NCBI GenBank assembly: GCA_023398105.1
Contig: JAEWST010000114.1
Location: forward strand, 53,743-117,742
Direction: 5' to 3'
Length of the DNA: 64,000 bases
Source of the DNA: Bacillota bacterium
Lineage (GTDB): Bacteria > Bacillota > Clostridia > Acetivibrionales > DSM-1351
The first letter of the stretch is position 1. Every line of letters starts with the position of its first letter. Of this stretch, positions 17,510 through 26,401 are shown one piece after another. The notes beneath the pieces are model-generated. The model was given only the letters and a program-made list of their open reading frames with translations. It had not been told where the DNA came from and ran no database searches. Both the position numbers and the translations under genes were made by a program.

Positions 17510-18031
17510 TTATGCTGGTTGTACCATTGTTATGCAGAGCTCAACTGTTCTTGGCTCTCCCATTAGATTAAAAAACACCTTTACTCTGCCTTTTCTTTTA
17601 TTTACAGCTTTTATGTAACCCTCTAACCCAAACAGCGGACCATCTACAACCACAACTTTATCACCCTGAATATACACATTTGAGCATCCAATGATTTCAT
17701 TATCTGCTATCAATCTCTTCAAAAACCATATTTCATTTTCATAAATTTCTTGTGGACCGTCAGTATTCTTGAGAAGCCTTATTACTCCTGGCATATCACT
17801 AATTAAGTTATACGTCCTGTTATTTATTTGACCATTTAGCAGAACATATCCAGGGAAAAGAGGTCTAATCCGCTCTTGCCAACTACCTTCTTTTCTTTCT
17901 CTCATTCTTCTTTTGGGGACAAGTGCTTTAAGTTCATCCCTTATTCTAAGATGAATCCTTTCCTTGACCTTGTCCTCTTCACCAGTTACAACAAATAATG
18001 CATACCATTTTTGTTTTTCATAATTATCCAT
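17510..18031 (-). CDS. loaP: LoaP-type transcription antiterminator (NusG paralogue)
   Basis: 173 aa. The NGN domain starts KQKWYALFVVTGEEDKV and includes RPLFPGYVLL; a KOW domain follows (QGDKVVVVDGPLFGLEG). Length and layout match specialised NusG paralogues. A basic segment KRRMRERKEG before the RPLFPGY motif and the location at the head of a long Firmicutes polysaccharide operon point to the LoaP group rather than core NusG. LoaP rides with RNA polymerase and suppresses termination in long biosynthetic operons. Start ATG at 18031 with GAGG 7 bases upstream. The 572-base gap upstream presumably holds its promoter. Confidence 0.82.
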   Translation of the reverse strand: MDNYEKQKWYALFVVTGEEDKVKERIHLRIRDELKALVPKRRMRERKEGSWQERIRPLFPGYVLLNGQINNRTYNLISDMPGVIRLLKNTDGPQEIYENEIWFLKRLIADNEIIGCSNVYIQGDKVVVVDGPLFGLEGYIKAVNKRKGRVKVFFNLMGEPRTVELCITMVQPA

Positions 18032-18435
18032 TTTTAACCTCGTTATTGGTTAATTTATGCTAATTTGCATTGAAAATTTGCAATGACATTTTCGATATTA
18101 ATAGCTGCGGCGTTTGAACAAATCCCACAAAGGTTGTTTTTAATCTTCCTTGCAATTTGAAATTATACACCGAATCTTTAATTTGTAAATTTAATGCTTT
18201 CGCCATTTCCCACACAATAAATAAATTCTTCAACATTTATACTTTTAAAGTTTTAAAAACTTATTGTAAATTTAGTAAATAGCTGTAACTATTTGATGTA
18301 AAGAAACCTAAGAATTATTTGAAATTAATATGTCTTTTAATGGAAATAAGAACTTAGATGTTCGCTTTCGTAATTTACACAAAACTTGTAAAACATCCTG
18401 CTATGCTGTACTTAATTTGTTTTTTGAACGCAAAA

Positions 18436-18477
18436 AAGAGCAAAAAACATAAAATACCTTTATTGTCTTTTGCTCTT
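18436..18477. terminator. Terminator-like inverted repeat after the S41 protease gene
   Basis: AAGAGCAAAA and TTTTGCTCTT form a perfect 10-bp stem with a 22-base loop, with A-rich and T-rich flanks. It lies about 130 bases past the stop codon of the S41 protease (minus strand) and upstream of loaP, so it could separate the two transcripts. The long loop makes it less typical. Confidence 0.5.
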
Positions 18478-18497
18478 ATTTTACTCAGCTTTACTAG

Positions 18498-18539
18498 ACT
18501 CGAAAGTTCACCATGTAAGCACCAACTATGCTTTCGAGT
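18498..18539. repeat. Inverted repeat ACTCGAAAG/CTTTCGAGT
   Basis: A perfect 9-bp inverted repeat with a 24-base spacer, 65-105 bases past the S41 stop codon. It lacks a T-run, so it may be a processing hairpin or protein site rather than a terminator. Confidence 0.4.
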
Positions 18540-18603
18540 TATTTACTTTATTTTGGGCAACATAGCCTTGATATTCTCCCGTGCCTAAGACTAATTGACT
18601 TTC

Positions 18604-20361
18604 TTATTTTTTTAACAACTCAATTGCCTTTAAATAAACTGCATCCTGTGTTTCCTGTAATTTATCCAGCTTTTCATTCAAAAGGTTTTGTGTACAGAAG
18701 TCCAATACTCCATATGCATAAACCTTATTATCCTTTTGAAATTTTTTGATAGCTGCAACTGTCTTTTTATCTAAAATATTATCTGGATTATCCACATCAT
18801 AATTCATCAGCTTCAAAATACATTCAGCACTAAATACATCGTTGCTCTTTGTTCCCAATGTAGGCTTAACTGCTACATAAAGGGGCTTTATTTCATTTAC
18901 CTTTAAATATACCTGCATTTCCTTTAGTTTATCCAACTTGGCATTTAGGAGTTTCTGTGTGCAAAAGTCCAACACCCCATATGCATAAACCTTATTATCT
19001 TTTTGAAATTGTTTAATAGCTGCAACTGTCTTTTTATCTAAAATATTATCAGGCTTATCAACATCATATTTCATCAGCTTAAGTATGCCTTCAGCACTAA
19101 TTACCTCGTCGGACTTTGTTCCCAATGTAGGCTTAACTGCAATACTAAGCGGCTTTATTTCAGTTACATTTATACCATCTACAATTGAGCTTCCTTCCTT
19201 AACAGTTATATCTGGTTCTATGCCTTTTAGATCAATGCAGTCTCCCTTTGGCGTGTAATACATACCCATAGTCATTTTACCCCAGCCCAAAAGGTCACTT
19301 TCCAGTGCACCTGAAAAAGCATATGCGTTTACCGTTTTATTCTCATTATCTTTGTTAAACCTTTCGAAGGCTTCAGGTGATAATATTGGCACAATACTCT
19401 GTACTTTTGCCTTTCCAAAGGTCTTACTTCCAACAATAACTCCTGCACCAGAGTCTTTTATAGCTCCTGTGAAAATCTCTGAAGCACTTGCCGATTTCTC
19501 ATTTACTAATACAGCAAGCTTGTACTTCATTTTTTCCAATGCTGAAAAATATTGCTCATCCTTCAGTGCTTCGTCCTTATAGTCCAGCTTTGTAATCAAA
19601 CCCTTTGGTACAAATAGTTTTCCAATAAAAACCGCTTGATCTAAAAGCCCGCCTGGATTATTTCTCAAATCTATTACAACCTTTGTAACCTTTTTACTAT
19701 CAAAATAGCTAAGGGCTTCCTTCACACCATGAAATGCATTTGCAGAAAACATATCTATAAAAATATAGCCTATATCACCTCTTATCTCATAGCTAACATT
19801 GGGAACCTCAACATTTTCTCTTTCTACCTCAATTGTAACTTCACTTTTACTACTTTGCCTTAGTATACCAAGCTTTACCTTTGTATTAACAGAACCTTTA
19901 ATTTTTGCTACTACGTCATCAAGTTTGGTATTAACTACGGATATTCCAGCTACCTTTGATATTTTATCACCTTTCCCCAGCCCTGCTTTTTGTGCTGGCG
20001 AACCATCATAAACATCCATAACCGTTACATATCCACCAATTTGTTCTACTAATATTCCCACTCCATGAACTTCGCCACCAATAGATGCCATGAATGAATC
20101 ATATTCACTCTGGCTATAAAAAACAGAATATTTGTCTAAAGCCTCAAACATCTCCTCGACAGTAGCTTTGTTTAAATCTTCATCCGTTATGCTTCCGCTG
20201 TATTTCTGTTTTATCAGCTCTCTGACACTTTCTAAATACTCAGCACTAAATCTACTCTCCTGTGTTTGTACTTCAGTTGCCATTGCATTTGAGCCAAGCA
20301 AAGTAAAGGTTATCGTTACTGACAGCACTATCGCTGTAACCCTCTTTAAATTTATTTTCAC
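18604..20361 (-). CDS. S41 family carboxy-terminal processing protease with two peptidoglycan-binding modules
   Basis: 585 aa. GTG start at 20361 with a GGGGGG SD. The order is signal peptide (1-28), helical N-terminus, PDZ domain (about 95-180), S41 protease core (about 190-375) and two tandem PG_binding_1-like modules (about 400-485 and 490-575). The catalytic dyad is visible: Ser292 in KSASASEIF and Lys317 in GSKTFGK, 25 residues apart as in Prc/CtpA; the next residue is Ala where Gly is usual. The two C-terminal modules are almost identical and repeat every 267 bases (89 codons), a recent duplication. It probably acts outside the membrane on envelope or sporulation proteins while held to the wall. 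Its neighbours are SLH protein genes. Confidence 0.9.
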   Translation of the reverse strand: MKINLKRVTAIVLSVTITFTLLGSNAMATEVQTQESRFSAEYLESVRELIKQKYSGSITDEDLNKATVEEMFEALDKYSVFYSQSEYDSFMASIGGEVHGVGILVEQIGGYVTVMDVYDGSPAQKAGLGKGDKISKVAGISVVNTKLDDVVAKIKGSVNTKVKLGILRQSSKSEVTIEVERENVEVPNVSYEIRGDIGYIFIDMFSANAFHGVKEALSYFDSKKVTKVVIDLRNNPGGLLDQAVFIGKLFVPKGLITKLDYKDEALKDEQYFSALEKMKYKLAVLVNEKSASASEIFTGAIKDSGAGVIVGSKTFGKAKVQSIVPILSPEAFERFNKDNENKTVNAYAFSGALESDLLGWGKMTMGMYYTPKGDCIDLKGIEPDITVKEGSSIVDGINVTEIKPLSIAVKPTLGTKSDEVISAEGILKLMKYDVDKPDNILDKKTVAAIKQFQKDNKVYAYGVLDFCTQKLLNAKLDKLKEMQVYLKVNEIKPLYVAVKPTLGTKSNDVFSAECILKLMNYDVDNPDNILDKKTVAAIKKFQKDNKVYAYGVLDFCTQNLLNEKLDKLQETQDAVYLKAIELLKK

Positions 20362-20400
20362 TATTAATACCCCCCTTTGATACTATCTATGACCCTTTTG

Positions 20401-20452
20401 TAGTATAACCTATACTATTTCATAATTCCATGTATTATTTTGGCATACATGG
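20401..20452. promoter_or_regulatory. Two palindromes upstream of the S41 protease gene
   Basis: TAGTATA-acc-TATACTA (20401-20417) and CCATGTAT with ATACATGG (20428-20452, 9-base spacer) lie 40-90 bases upstream of the GTG start. The close spacing to the gene suggests operator sites or a leader hairpin. Function is not known. Confidence 0.35.
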
Positions 20453-20544
20453 TTAAGGGGGCTAAGTCATAAACTAAAACTTATTAAAATCCCCCTCAAT
20501 TTTCGCTAATAATAATCTATGAAATCAATCCATACACCTAAACA

Positions 20545-20653
20545 AATCAACTTTCCCACATAAAAAGTCTATAGGTGTGAGCGACTTATCAATCCCAACT
20601 TCACATTGATAATGTCTCCCACACCTACAATTTTCAACTGCTAGAGTTGAAAC
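20545..20653. repeat. Composite copy b of the dispersed repeat (two head-to-head units)
   Basis: The left unit has AATCAACTTTCCCACA and TAGGTGTGAGCGACTTATC. The right unit is an inverse copy: read on the minus strand it contains TTGTAGGTGTGGGAGACATT. Together they make TAGGTGTG...TTATCAAT facing ATTGATAA...CACACCTA, a long imperfect hairpin. It lies just past the stop codon of the SLH protein at 20674. With the palindromes at 20401-20452 it fills most of the gap 20362-20673. Confidence 0.65.
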
Positions 20654-20673
20654 ATTTATTTTATTCAGTTTAA

Positions 20674-22263
20674 CTAATAGCTCACTATTTTGTCCATATA
20701 TTCACTTCTGATTCTGCTATTCATGTATTCTATATACGCCTTCATCATCTCAGCGGCTTTTGCCTTTGTAACCTTAGACTTAGGATAAATATAGCCTTTG
20801 GTGTCCTCTTCAATCAAGCCTATCTTCTCTGCAACATACATTGAAGGTCTGGCAAAGGAGGAGATACTGTCATTATCAGCAAAGCTGGTTACTGGTGCAG
20901 GATTTGGTGCAAGACCGTTTAATCCCAATGAATTTATCATCATGGTAACTGCTTCTTGCATAGTTATTAAATTGCTTGGTCTGAACTGGCTTTTTCCATT
21001 ACCATAAACTATGCCTCTAACTGCGGCAGCATTTATAACATCAAAAAATGTGTGGTTAGTTGAAACATCTGTAAATAAGGATTTAACTTCCACATCCTTT
21101 TTATTTGTTGTTTTCTTTTTGGAAACAAATACTGGATCAAGTGGAACTTCCTTTGCAACATTTATAAAAGCATCAACAAATTCAGCTCTGCTCATGTACT
21201 CCTGTGGGTCAAAAGCCGCAGCTTCATCCTCCTTGAACGCCTCTAATCCAAACATAAGAGTAATACTTTCTTCCGAAGGATGCCCATGTATCTGTTTTAA
21301 ATTTGGAGAAATCAAGCTTATTTGTGTTGGAAAGCTTTCAAGCTTTAAACTGTTCGTATAAGTATTGACCTTAGTGGTTGGAACCTTATTTTTATCAAGC
21401 TCACTCAATTTTGCAGTATACTTCAAGATATTCTCATTTTTTTGAGTTTGTATATACCCGCCCTCAACACTTGTTTGTTCAGCAATACTTTCATCGTATT
21501 TCAGTTCCTTTTTTGTTGTAGAAGATATATCTATACTTACTTTACCAATGCTTCCAACTGTCTTTCCTGGCTTACGATAAGAAATAGTCTGTTCTATTTT
21601 TTGTGCCTCTGCCGTGCTCCAGTACTCGTCATAACCCGAATAATTTGCCGAGGCTTCTACAACAATAGTATCTGTACTTCTTGCAGTTCCAATATGATAT
21701 GTTTTCTTGCTTCTCAATGTGCCGTTATAATAATTAACTGCAGGCTTCATATCAATAAGATTGGATTTTGACAACACATAGTCATTTGTGCCTGCTATTA
21801 TGTATCTAGTGCCGTCTAAAGTTAACGTTTCTGTTGCTTTGGACAGTGTAGTTGATTGCGTCTTTTGTCCGTTGGCTTTCGGTGTAATTGTTGTCACGTA
21901 GACAAGAGTACGAATGAGCTTATTATCTGCGTTAGCCAAATTATAAGTATATGTTGATGTTAATGTCTGAGTATTAGTCTTTGAGTCCTCTTTAAACTTC
22001 TTTGCTATAGTCACTGTTCCGCTAAGAATTATAGGAAAACCGCTCAAAAAGCAAGGTTCCTGATAATCATACACAAATTTACTTGAGGTAGTAGTGGATG
22101 TGGTTGTAGTGGGCACTTCCCCCGATGATATACCACCGTCATATCCACTATCCCCCTGCTTTGCAAATGTCATATCTGGTACGGTCAGAGCTAATAGCAT
22201 TGTAACTGCTAAGCCTAAGCATATAGCTTTTATTACCTTGATTCTTCCTAATAAATTTTGCAA
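20674..22263 (-). CDS. Secreted SLH-domain protein
   Basis: 529 aa from a TTG start at 22263. The SD GGAGG sits 9 bases before this TTG, while an earlier in-frame TTG at 22272 directly abuts the SD and cannot be used. A signal peptide (about residues 8-34) is followed by a Thr/Ser-rich linker and a beta-rich middle region of unknown fold. The C-terminal 200 residues carry three SLH motifs: MSRAEFVDAFINV, then FTDVSTNHTFFDVINAAAVR with GNGKSQFRPSNLITMQEAV, then SFADNDSISSFARPSMYVAE. SLH domains bind pyruvylated secondary wall polymer. It follows the larger SLH gene by 54 bases and is probably co-transcribed with it. Confidence 0.85.
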   Translation of the reverse strand: MQNLLGRIKVIKAICLGLAVTMLLALTVPDMTFAKQGDSGYDGGISSGEVPTTTTSTTTSSKFVYDYQEPCFLSGFPIILSGTVTIAKKFKEDSKTNTQTLTSTYTYNLANADNKLIRTLVYVTTITPKANGQKTQSTTLSKATETLTLDGTRYIIAGTNDYVLSKSNLIDMKPAVNYYNGTLRSKKTYHIGTARSTDTIVVEASANYSGYDEYWSTAEAQKIEQTISYRKPGKTVGSIGKVSIDISSTTKKELKYDESIAEQTSVEGGYIQTQKNENILKYTAKLSELDKNKVPTTKVNTYTNSLKLESFPTQISLISPNLKQIHGHPSEESITLMFGLEAFKEDEAAAFDPQEYMSRAEFVDAFINVAKEVPLDPVFVSKKKTTNKKDVEVKSLFTDVSTNHTFFDVINAAAVRGIVYGNGKSQFRPSNLITMQEAVTMMINSLGLNGLAPNPAPVTSFADNDSISSFARPSMYVAEKIGLIEEDTKGYIYPKSKVTKAKAAEMMKAYIEYMNSRIRSEYMDKIVSY

Positions 22264-22317
22264 AATAGTCAACCTCCACTTAATATGATTTTTTTCTCTT
22301 TATTACTATAAATCTTT

Positions 22318-25300
22318 CTATTCTTCAACTATAACTATGTATGCTTCTCCAGTTGTGGTGTTATCTTTCTTAAGAACTCGTATTTTATCACCTTTTTTGA
22401 GTTCAGAAGGATTTATTCTCTTATTATTCTTTATTATTAAAGAATTTGTCAGAATATTAAATGTGCTGTCCTTCATGCTAACCCATAAATGCTTGGTTGC
22501 ATCATAGTATTTACAATTTCGCAGTGCTATTGCATCGGGCTGCTTAAGAAGACTTCCATCCTCACCTATTGTCTCTCCTGATGTACTTGCTACAACACCT
22601 GATATGTTGAAATTACCGTAAGGTGCTGTGCTTATTTCAACAGCATTTGTTCCATCACTTAATATATATATGGTTCTATCATAGAAAGTGCCTGCTTCAT
22701 TATAGTTGCTAAAATCACCCTGACCTATTATACCATCTGTATCAGTGATTCTGGTATCTGCCGATAAATTAAAGGTCATTGGAGTATTGGCGTAGTTCCA
22801 GCTTGTACCTTCAAGTTTTGCATAGGATTGAAGCGTAACACTCTTGTACTCATCAATACTGCGGATTCTTCCTCTATATAATTGAATAGCCTCAGCTCCT
22901 GGTCTATCCTCTATTGAAACAACTCCAGCTATTAGCTTTCCTGTCTCTGCATCCCTATTAGCCATAACATAAGCATATTCATCAGGGTTAACACTGCTAC
23001 CCTGTACTAGTCTGCCATCCTTGACAACAATTGTGCCGTTGTTTAAAGCAATACTATCCAAGGTTTTTTCCAGTGTGAAATTATTAGCACTTGTAGTGTT
23101 ATAAACCTTGTCGTTGTATACAACTTCTTTGTCAGAATTATCAACAAAGCTTGCTAATACACCATTTTCACCATTGCCATAATCCTTTTCACTAACTATA
23201 TAAACTGTTGTTCCATTCATATATGTATTTAATGTTGAAATAACCCTTTCACTGCCGTCGAAATATGCCTTGAAATTGTTAGTTATATTTATTGTCATAA
23301 AAGGGTCAGTTGTATTCTTTATCCACTGCCCTTTACGAAGAGTCCATGGATTACTGAGCATAACCTTTTCTGATAAATCATCATAGCCTTCAAAGGTTCC
23401 CTTATAAACATTTGCAACAAGCCTGTCTCCGCCTTCAATAACTATCTCTTTTAATAGAGTGATATTTGGTGCAGAATTTACTAAAAGCTTTACCCTATCT
23501 CCATTTTTTAATTGGCTTAGCTTTGACAGCTTTCCGTCTTTAATTACGTTTACTCCGTTTGTGCTGTAAATCAGCTGTTTTCCTTTTTCTGTTTCAACTG
23601 TTATAGTGCTAATTTTCTTATTTATAATCTTGCCGTAATATATTGAGTAATTTGGAACTCCACTGATAGAAGAAATAGCACCTTCATCATCTATTCTAAC
23701 AAAAACTGTATCTCCTGACTCGATATCATTTAATTCCGCTGGCACGTGATTTTTAAATACTTCTACAGCATTGGGGTCAGCATAATTAAAGGTTCTAAGT
23801 GTAGATGTTGCTAATGGTGTCTTGCCTGTTCCATCCTCATTGTAAAGTGTTATGTACCCAAGCTGAGGATTATTTTCCTCAACTATACCTGCAACTAAGC
23901 CCTGCTCCCTTTCCTTTTTAACAGTTATAGGAGTTATTTCAACTATCATATCCTGCTTTATACCTATAATTGCAATGCTTCCAGGCTTAATGGCAGAAAC
24001 ATCAACTTTCGCCTTTGTCAGTGCATTTATGACACCATTTGAGTAGGACTTATTTTCATATACAGTACTTCCATCAGCATATGTCTGTGGTTTGGGATCT
24101 GCAACATCTTGATTTGGATATTCAATTTCCTGCTTAAGTGGTGTAATATTTATTGCTCTAGCGTTACTATTTACACTGTTTATAATAGCAGCCTTATAGC
24201 TAATCTCTTTGTTACTGGACAGCACACGTGCATACTGTACTGTCCTGTCCTCTAATCCTGCAATATATTCAATCCTGTCTCCTACAGCCAAGCTATTAGA
24301 AGTAGTAATAGTCCCGTTTTTGTATACTGGTATTTCTGTACGGGATGCTACCTGAGCTTTGCCTGTAAGTTCATTTGAGGTTGTAGTAGGTTTTTGATAC
24401 TGTGTTTCTACTGTTATTGTATCAAGAAGTCCATCTGAATTGCGAACATAATATGTATTATAGTCTATTTGATATCCCTTTGAGGTATCTTTTGTTGAAT
24501 GTTTTTCTTCTATTGTTGCCGTTCTCTTTTCCATGCTACGAAGGGGTAAAATCACATTCTCAGCATTTTTTAATATTCTGGCAACCTGTGAACGTGTGAC
24601 AGCCTGATTTGGATTGAAGTTTCCCTTGCCATCACCACTCATAATATTATTTTCAAGTATAGCTTCTATGTACGGTACGTTTTCTGCTTTTGCACCTTTC
24701 CAGTCGGCAAAGCTATTAAACAATTCCTGTTGATTATATACAGGCAGTAGCATCAACGCCTTTGCAAGCCATGTAGCAAACTCCTGTCTGGTTACAGCTG
24801 AGCTTCTTTTAAATGCTGAAGCCTCTAAGCTTGTCTGATCAGTCTGCAAGGCATCGGCAAGTTCTTGTAACGTAATCAAGCCCTCATTTGCTGCTAACTG
24901 GAGACTTCCATCATATAAAACTGCCTGTAGGCTTGTCTTTTTTTGATCGGGAAATCTGACAGCATTTAATGTCTCTCCTTGTGTTGTAATATCCTGTGCT
25001 CTGTTTGCCGCCAAATACACCAGATAAAGTGCCATTTCCTTTGAAATAGAGCCGTTAGGGTTAAATTTCGTACTCCCTAAGGATGGGAATATTCCTAGTG
25101 CACCATTTTGATAAATAGCATCCTTCAGGTCATAGCCTGCTTTGCTGATATCTGTATATTTTAAATTGCTAATTGCTGCTTGTCCATTTTTTGCAGAAGT
25201 AAAAGCGTTGGAAACCTGTTCATCTGCTACAGCAGCATTTACAAAGCCTGTCTGAAAAATCAGCACTGAACTGAGAACTACTGCAAGAGTTTTTGACAGT

Positions 25301-25377
25301 GTTTGAGAAAATTTCTTATGATTCTTAATTTGGTCTGAATATTTATTTTTTTGTTTGAATAATTTTAATAAAGTCAT
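22318..25377 (-). CDS. Large SLH-domain surface protein
   Basis: 1019 aa. A signal segment (about residues 27-50) is followed by three N-terminal SLH motifs (about 55-270): LGIFPSLGSTKFNPNGSISK, then the region ending SAVTRQEFATWLAKAL, then GDGKGNFNPNQAVTRSQVAR. The remaining about 750 residues are beta-rich, with repeated short G-D-x-[IV] turns (VGDRIEYI, NGDRVKLLV, KKGDKIRVL) that suggest a string of small barrel-like domains. No catalytic motif is recognised. It probably is a structural S-layer or wall-associated protein. The SD is AGGGGC before the ATG. The SLH motifs are N-terminal here and C-terminal in the downstream partner. Confidence 0.85.
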   Translation of the reverse strand: MTLLKLFKQKNKYSDQIKNHKKFSQTLSKTLAVVLSSVLIFQTGFVNAAVADEQVSNAFTSAKNGQAAISNLKYTDISKAGYDLKDAIYQNGALGIFPSLGSTKFNPNGSISKEMALYLVYLAANRAQDITTQGETLNAVRFPDQKKTSLQAVLYDGSLQLAANEGLITLQELADALQTDQTSLEASAFKRSSAVTRQEFATWLAKALMLLPVYNQQELFNSFADWKGAKAENVPYIEAILENNIMSGDGKGNFNPNQAVTRSQVARILKNAENVILPLRSMEKRTATIEEKHSTKDTSKGYQIDYNTYYVRNSDGLLDTITVETQYQKPTTTSNELTGKAQVASRTEIPVYKNGTITTSNSLAVGDRIEYIAGLEDRTVQYARVLSSNKEISYKAAIINSVNSNARAINITPLKQEIEYPNQDVADPKPQTYADGSTVYENKSYSNGVINALTKAKVDVSAIKPGSIAIIGIKQDMIVEITPITVKKEREQGLVAGIVEENNPQLGYITLYNEDGTGKTPLATSTLRTFNYADPNAVEVFKNHVPAELNDIESGDTVFVRIDDEGAISSISGVPNYSIYYGKIINKKISTITVETEKGKQLIYSTNGVNVIKDGKLSKLSQLKNGDRVKLLVNSAPNITLLKEIVIEGGDRLVANVYKGTFEGYDDLSEKVMLSNPWTLRKGQWIKNTTDPFMTINITNNFKAYFDGSERVISTLNTYMNGTTVYIVSEKDYGNGENGVLASFVDNSDKEVVYNDKVYNTTSANNFTLEKTLDSIALNNGTIVVKDGRLVQGSSVNPDEYAYVMANRDAETGKLIAGVVSIEDRPGAEAIQLYRGRIRSIDEYKSVTLQSYAKLEGTSWNYANTPMTFNLSADTRITDTDGIIGQGDFSNYNEAGTFYDRTIYILSDGTNAVEISTAPYGNFNISGVVASTSGETIGEDGSLLKQPDAIALRNCKYYDATKHLWVSMKDSTFNILTNSLIIKNNKRINPSELKKGDKIRVLKKDNTTTGEAYIVIVEE

Positions 25378-25774
25378 ATAATTAGCCCCTATTATTAATA
25401 TAGTAATTTTTTTATACTTTTCATGTTAATATTATCGGCTGATTTTATAGATTTTTGTGTTAAAGTTTCATTACAAAATCAGCAACTTGTGCTGATTTGC
25501 ATTTTAAAATGTAGAATAACAGTATAATTAGTCGATGTGTTTTGATGGATGGGAGAGGTGAAGGTATTGCTAAAACAAAAAACAGACAATAGTATTTTTC
25601 CTGCATGTTTTCTGCTTTTTATATACTAATAATTATTTATTTGAAATAAGATGACTAAAAATTATTTACTCGTCGGAGCTGCCGAAAAATAGTAATTGTT
25701 GACATATATGTATATATGTGTAATTATATTATGGACATGTCATAAAAAACAAACACAAAGGAGAAATTAGTTCA
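25378..25774. other. Divergent intergenic region between SLH gene and small secreted protein gene
   Basis: It must hold promoters for both flanking genes. AAATCAGC and GCTGATTT (25486-25508, 7-base loop) form a perfect 8-bp hairpin. GATTTGCATTTTAAAA, from 25504 on, resembles one end of the 62-bp repeat family. No gene, riboswitch or tRNA was recognised. Confidence 0.5.
25699..25730 (+). promoter_or_regulatory. Candidate promoter of the 182-aa secreted protein gene
   Basis: TTGACA at 25699-25704 is a consensus -35. The following run of alternating AT has TATATT at 25725-25730 as the best -10, but the 20-base spacer is long, so the true -10 is uncertain. It lies about 45 bases before the start codon. 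Confidence 0.4.
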
Positions 25775-26323
25775 ATGATTAATTTTAGGAAAGTCACTTC
25801 AATAGCATTAGTTCTGTGTCTTCTGTTTGTATTCAGTTCACAAAGTTTTGCCGCATCAAGTAAAGATAGTAGTACTGCAACTATTGCTCAGAATAATCCA
25901 ATACCTATAAACAAAGCTAATGTTGAAAATGCACTAAACCAGTTAGTTAAAGATAAGTTGATAACCAAAGATTATGCTGCTAAAGTAATGGCTGTTATAG
26001 AAAAAAACACGAGTAGTTCAACAAATACTGGAGCTATCAAACGTAGTTACTATAATCCATCAACTGGTGCTGTCATTATGTACATACCTACGACTCCAAA
26101 TCATGGTCAAATTATGTTTAATAAAGAAGGGTGGAATATTATAAAAGAAATAATCAACATAGGTGGCGGTGCTACCACTGTAGGTTTTGCTGTTGCTGCA
26201 TTATGTGGTACCCCAGTAACAGCCCCAATAGCTGCTCTTATAGGTGGTTCTCTTGTTATTGCAAATGCAGCTGTAAATCTACAATTTGCACTTGGTAATG
26301 AATATGCTGTAATACCGCTTTAA
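25775..26323 (+). CDS. Small secreted glycine/alanine-rich protein, unknown
   Basis: 182 aa with a clear signal peptide (cleavage likely after SQSFAA, about residue 28). The mature protein has a Ser/Thr-rich start, a helical segment (NALNQLVKDKLITKDYAAKV), and a C-terminal hydrophobic glycine-rich stretch (about residues 125-170: INIGGGATTVGFAVAALCG and on). A secreted protein with a membrane-active glycine-rich tail resembles large bacteriocins or pore-forming peptides, but I do not recognise a family. SD AAAGGAG precedes the ATG by 11 bases. It is a single gene with its own promoter and a strong terminator shared with the convergent small membrane protein gene. Confidence 0.7.
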   Translation: MINFRKVTSIALVLCLLFVFSSQSFAASSKDSSTATIAQNNPIPINKANVENALNQLVKDKLITKDYAAKVMAVIEKNTSSSTNTGAIKRSYYNPSTGAVIMYIPTTPNHGQIMFNKEGWNIIKEIINIGGGATTVGFAVAALCGTPVTAPIAALIGGSLVIANAAVNLQFALGNEYAVIPL

Positions 26324-26346
26324 TAGTTAATTTTAATTTAGAAGCA

Positions 26347-26382
26347 AAGGTTTATAAGTACCTTAAAGTACTTATAAACCTT
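26347..26382. terminator. Strong bidirectional terminator
   Basis: AAGGTTTATAAGTAC, a 6-base loop, then GTACTTATAAACCTT: a perfect 15-bp stem with T-rich tails either way. It sits between the convergent genes ending at 26323 and 26402. Confidence 0.85.
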
Positions 26383-26401
26383 TTACTATGTTGTTTAAAT
26401 A

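Larger units (their letters stand above)
18032..18603. other. Long intergenic region upstream of the polysaccharide operon
   Basis: No gene is supported. The left part, next to loaP, is AT-rich and should hold the operon promoter; ATTATA at about 18167-18172 (TATAAT on the minus strand) is a possible -10, but no convincing -35 is seen. The motif GCTAATTTGCATT near 18058 matches one end of the 62-bp repeat family in inverse orientation. The right part carries two hairpins described separately. Confidence 0.6.

Noticed and set aside
25378..25774. Riboswitch (for example cyclic-di-GMP type)
   Set aside because: Only one simple 8-bp hairpin was found; no conserved aptamer core could be recognised.
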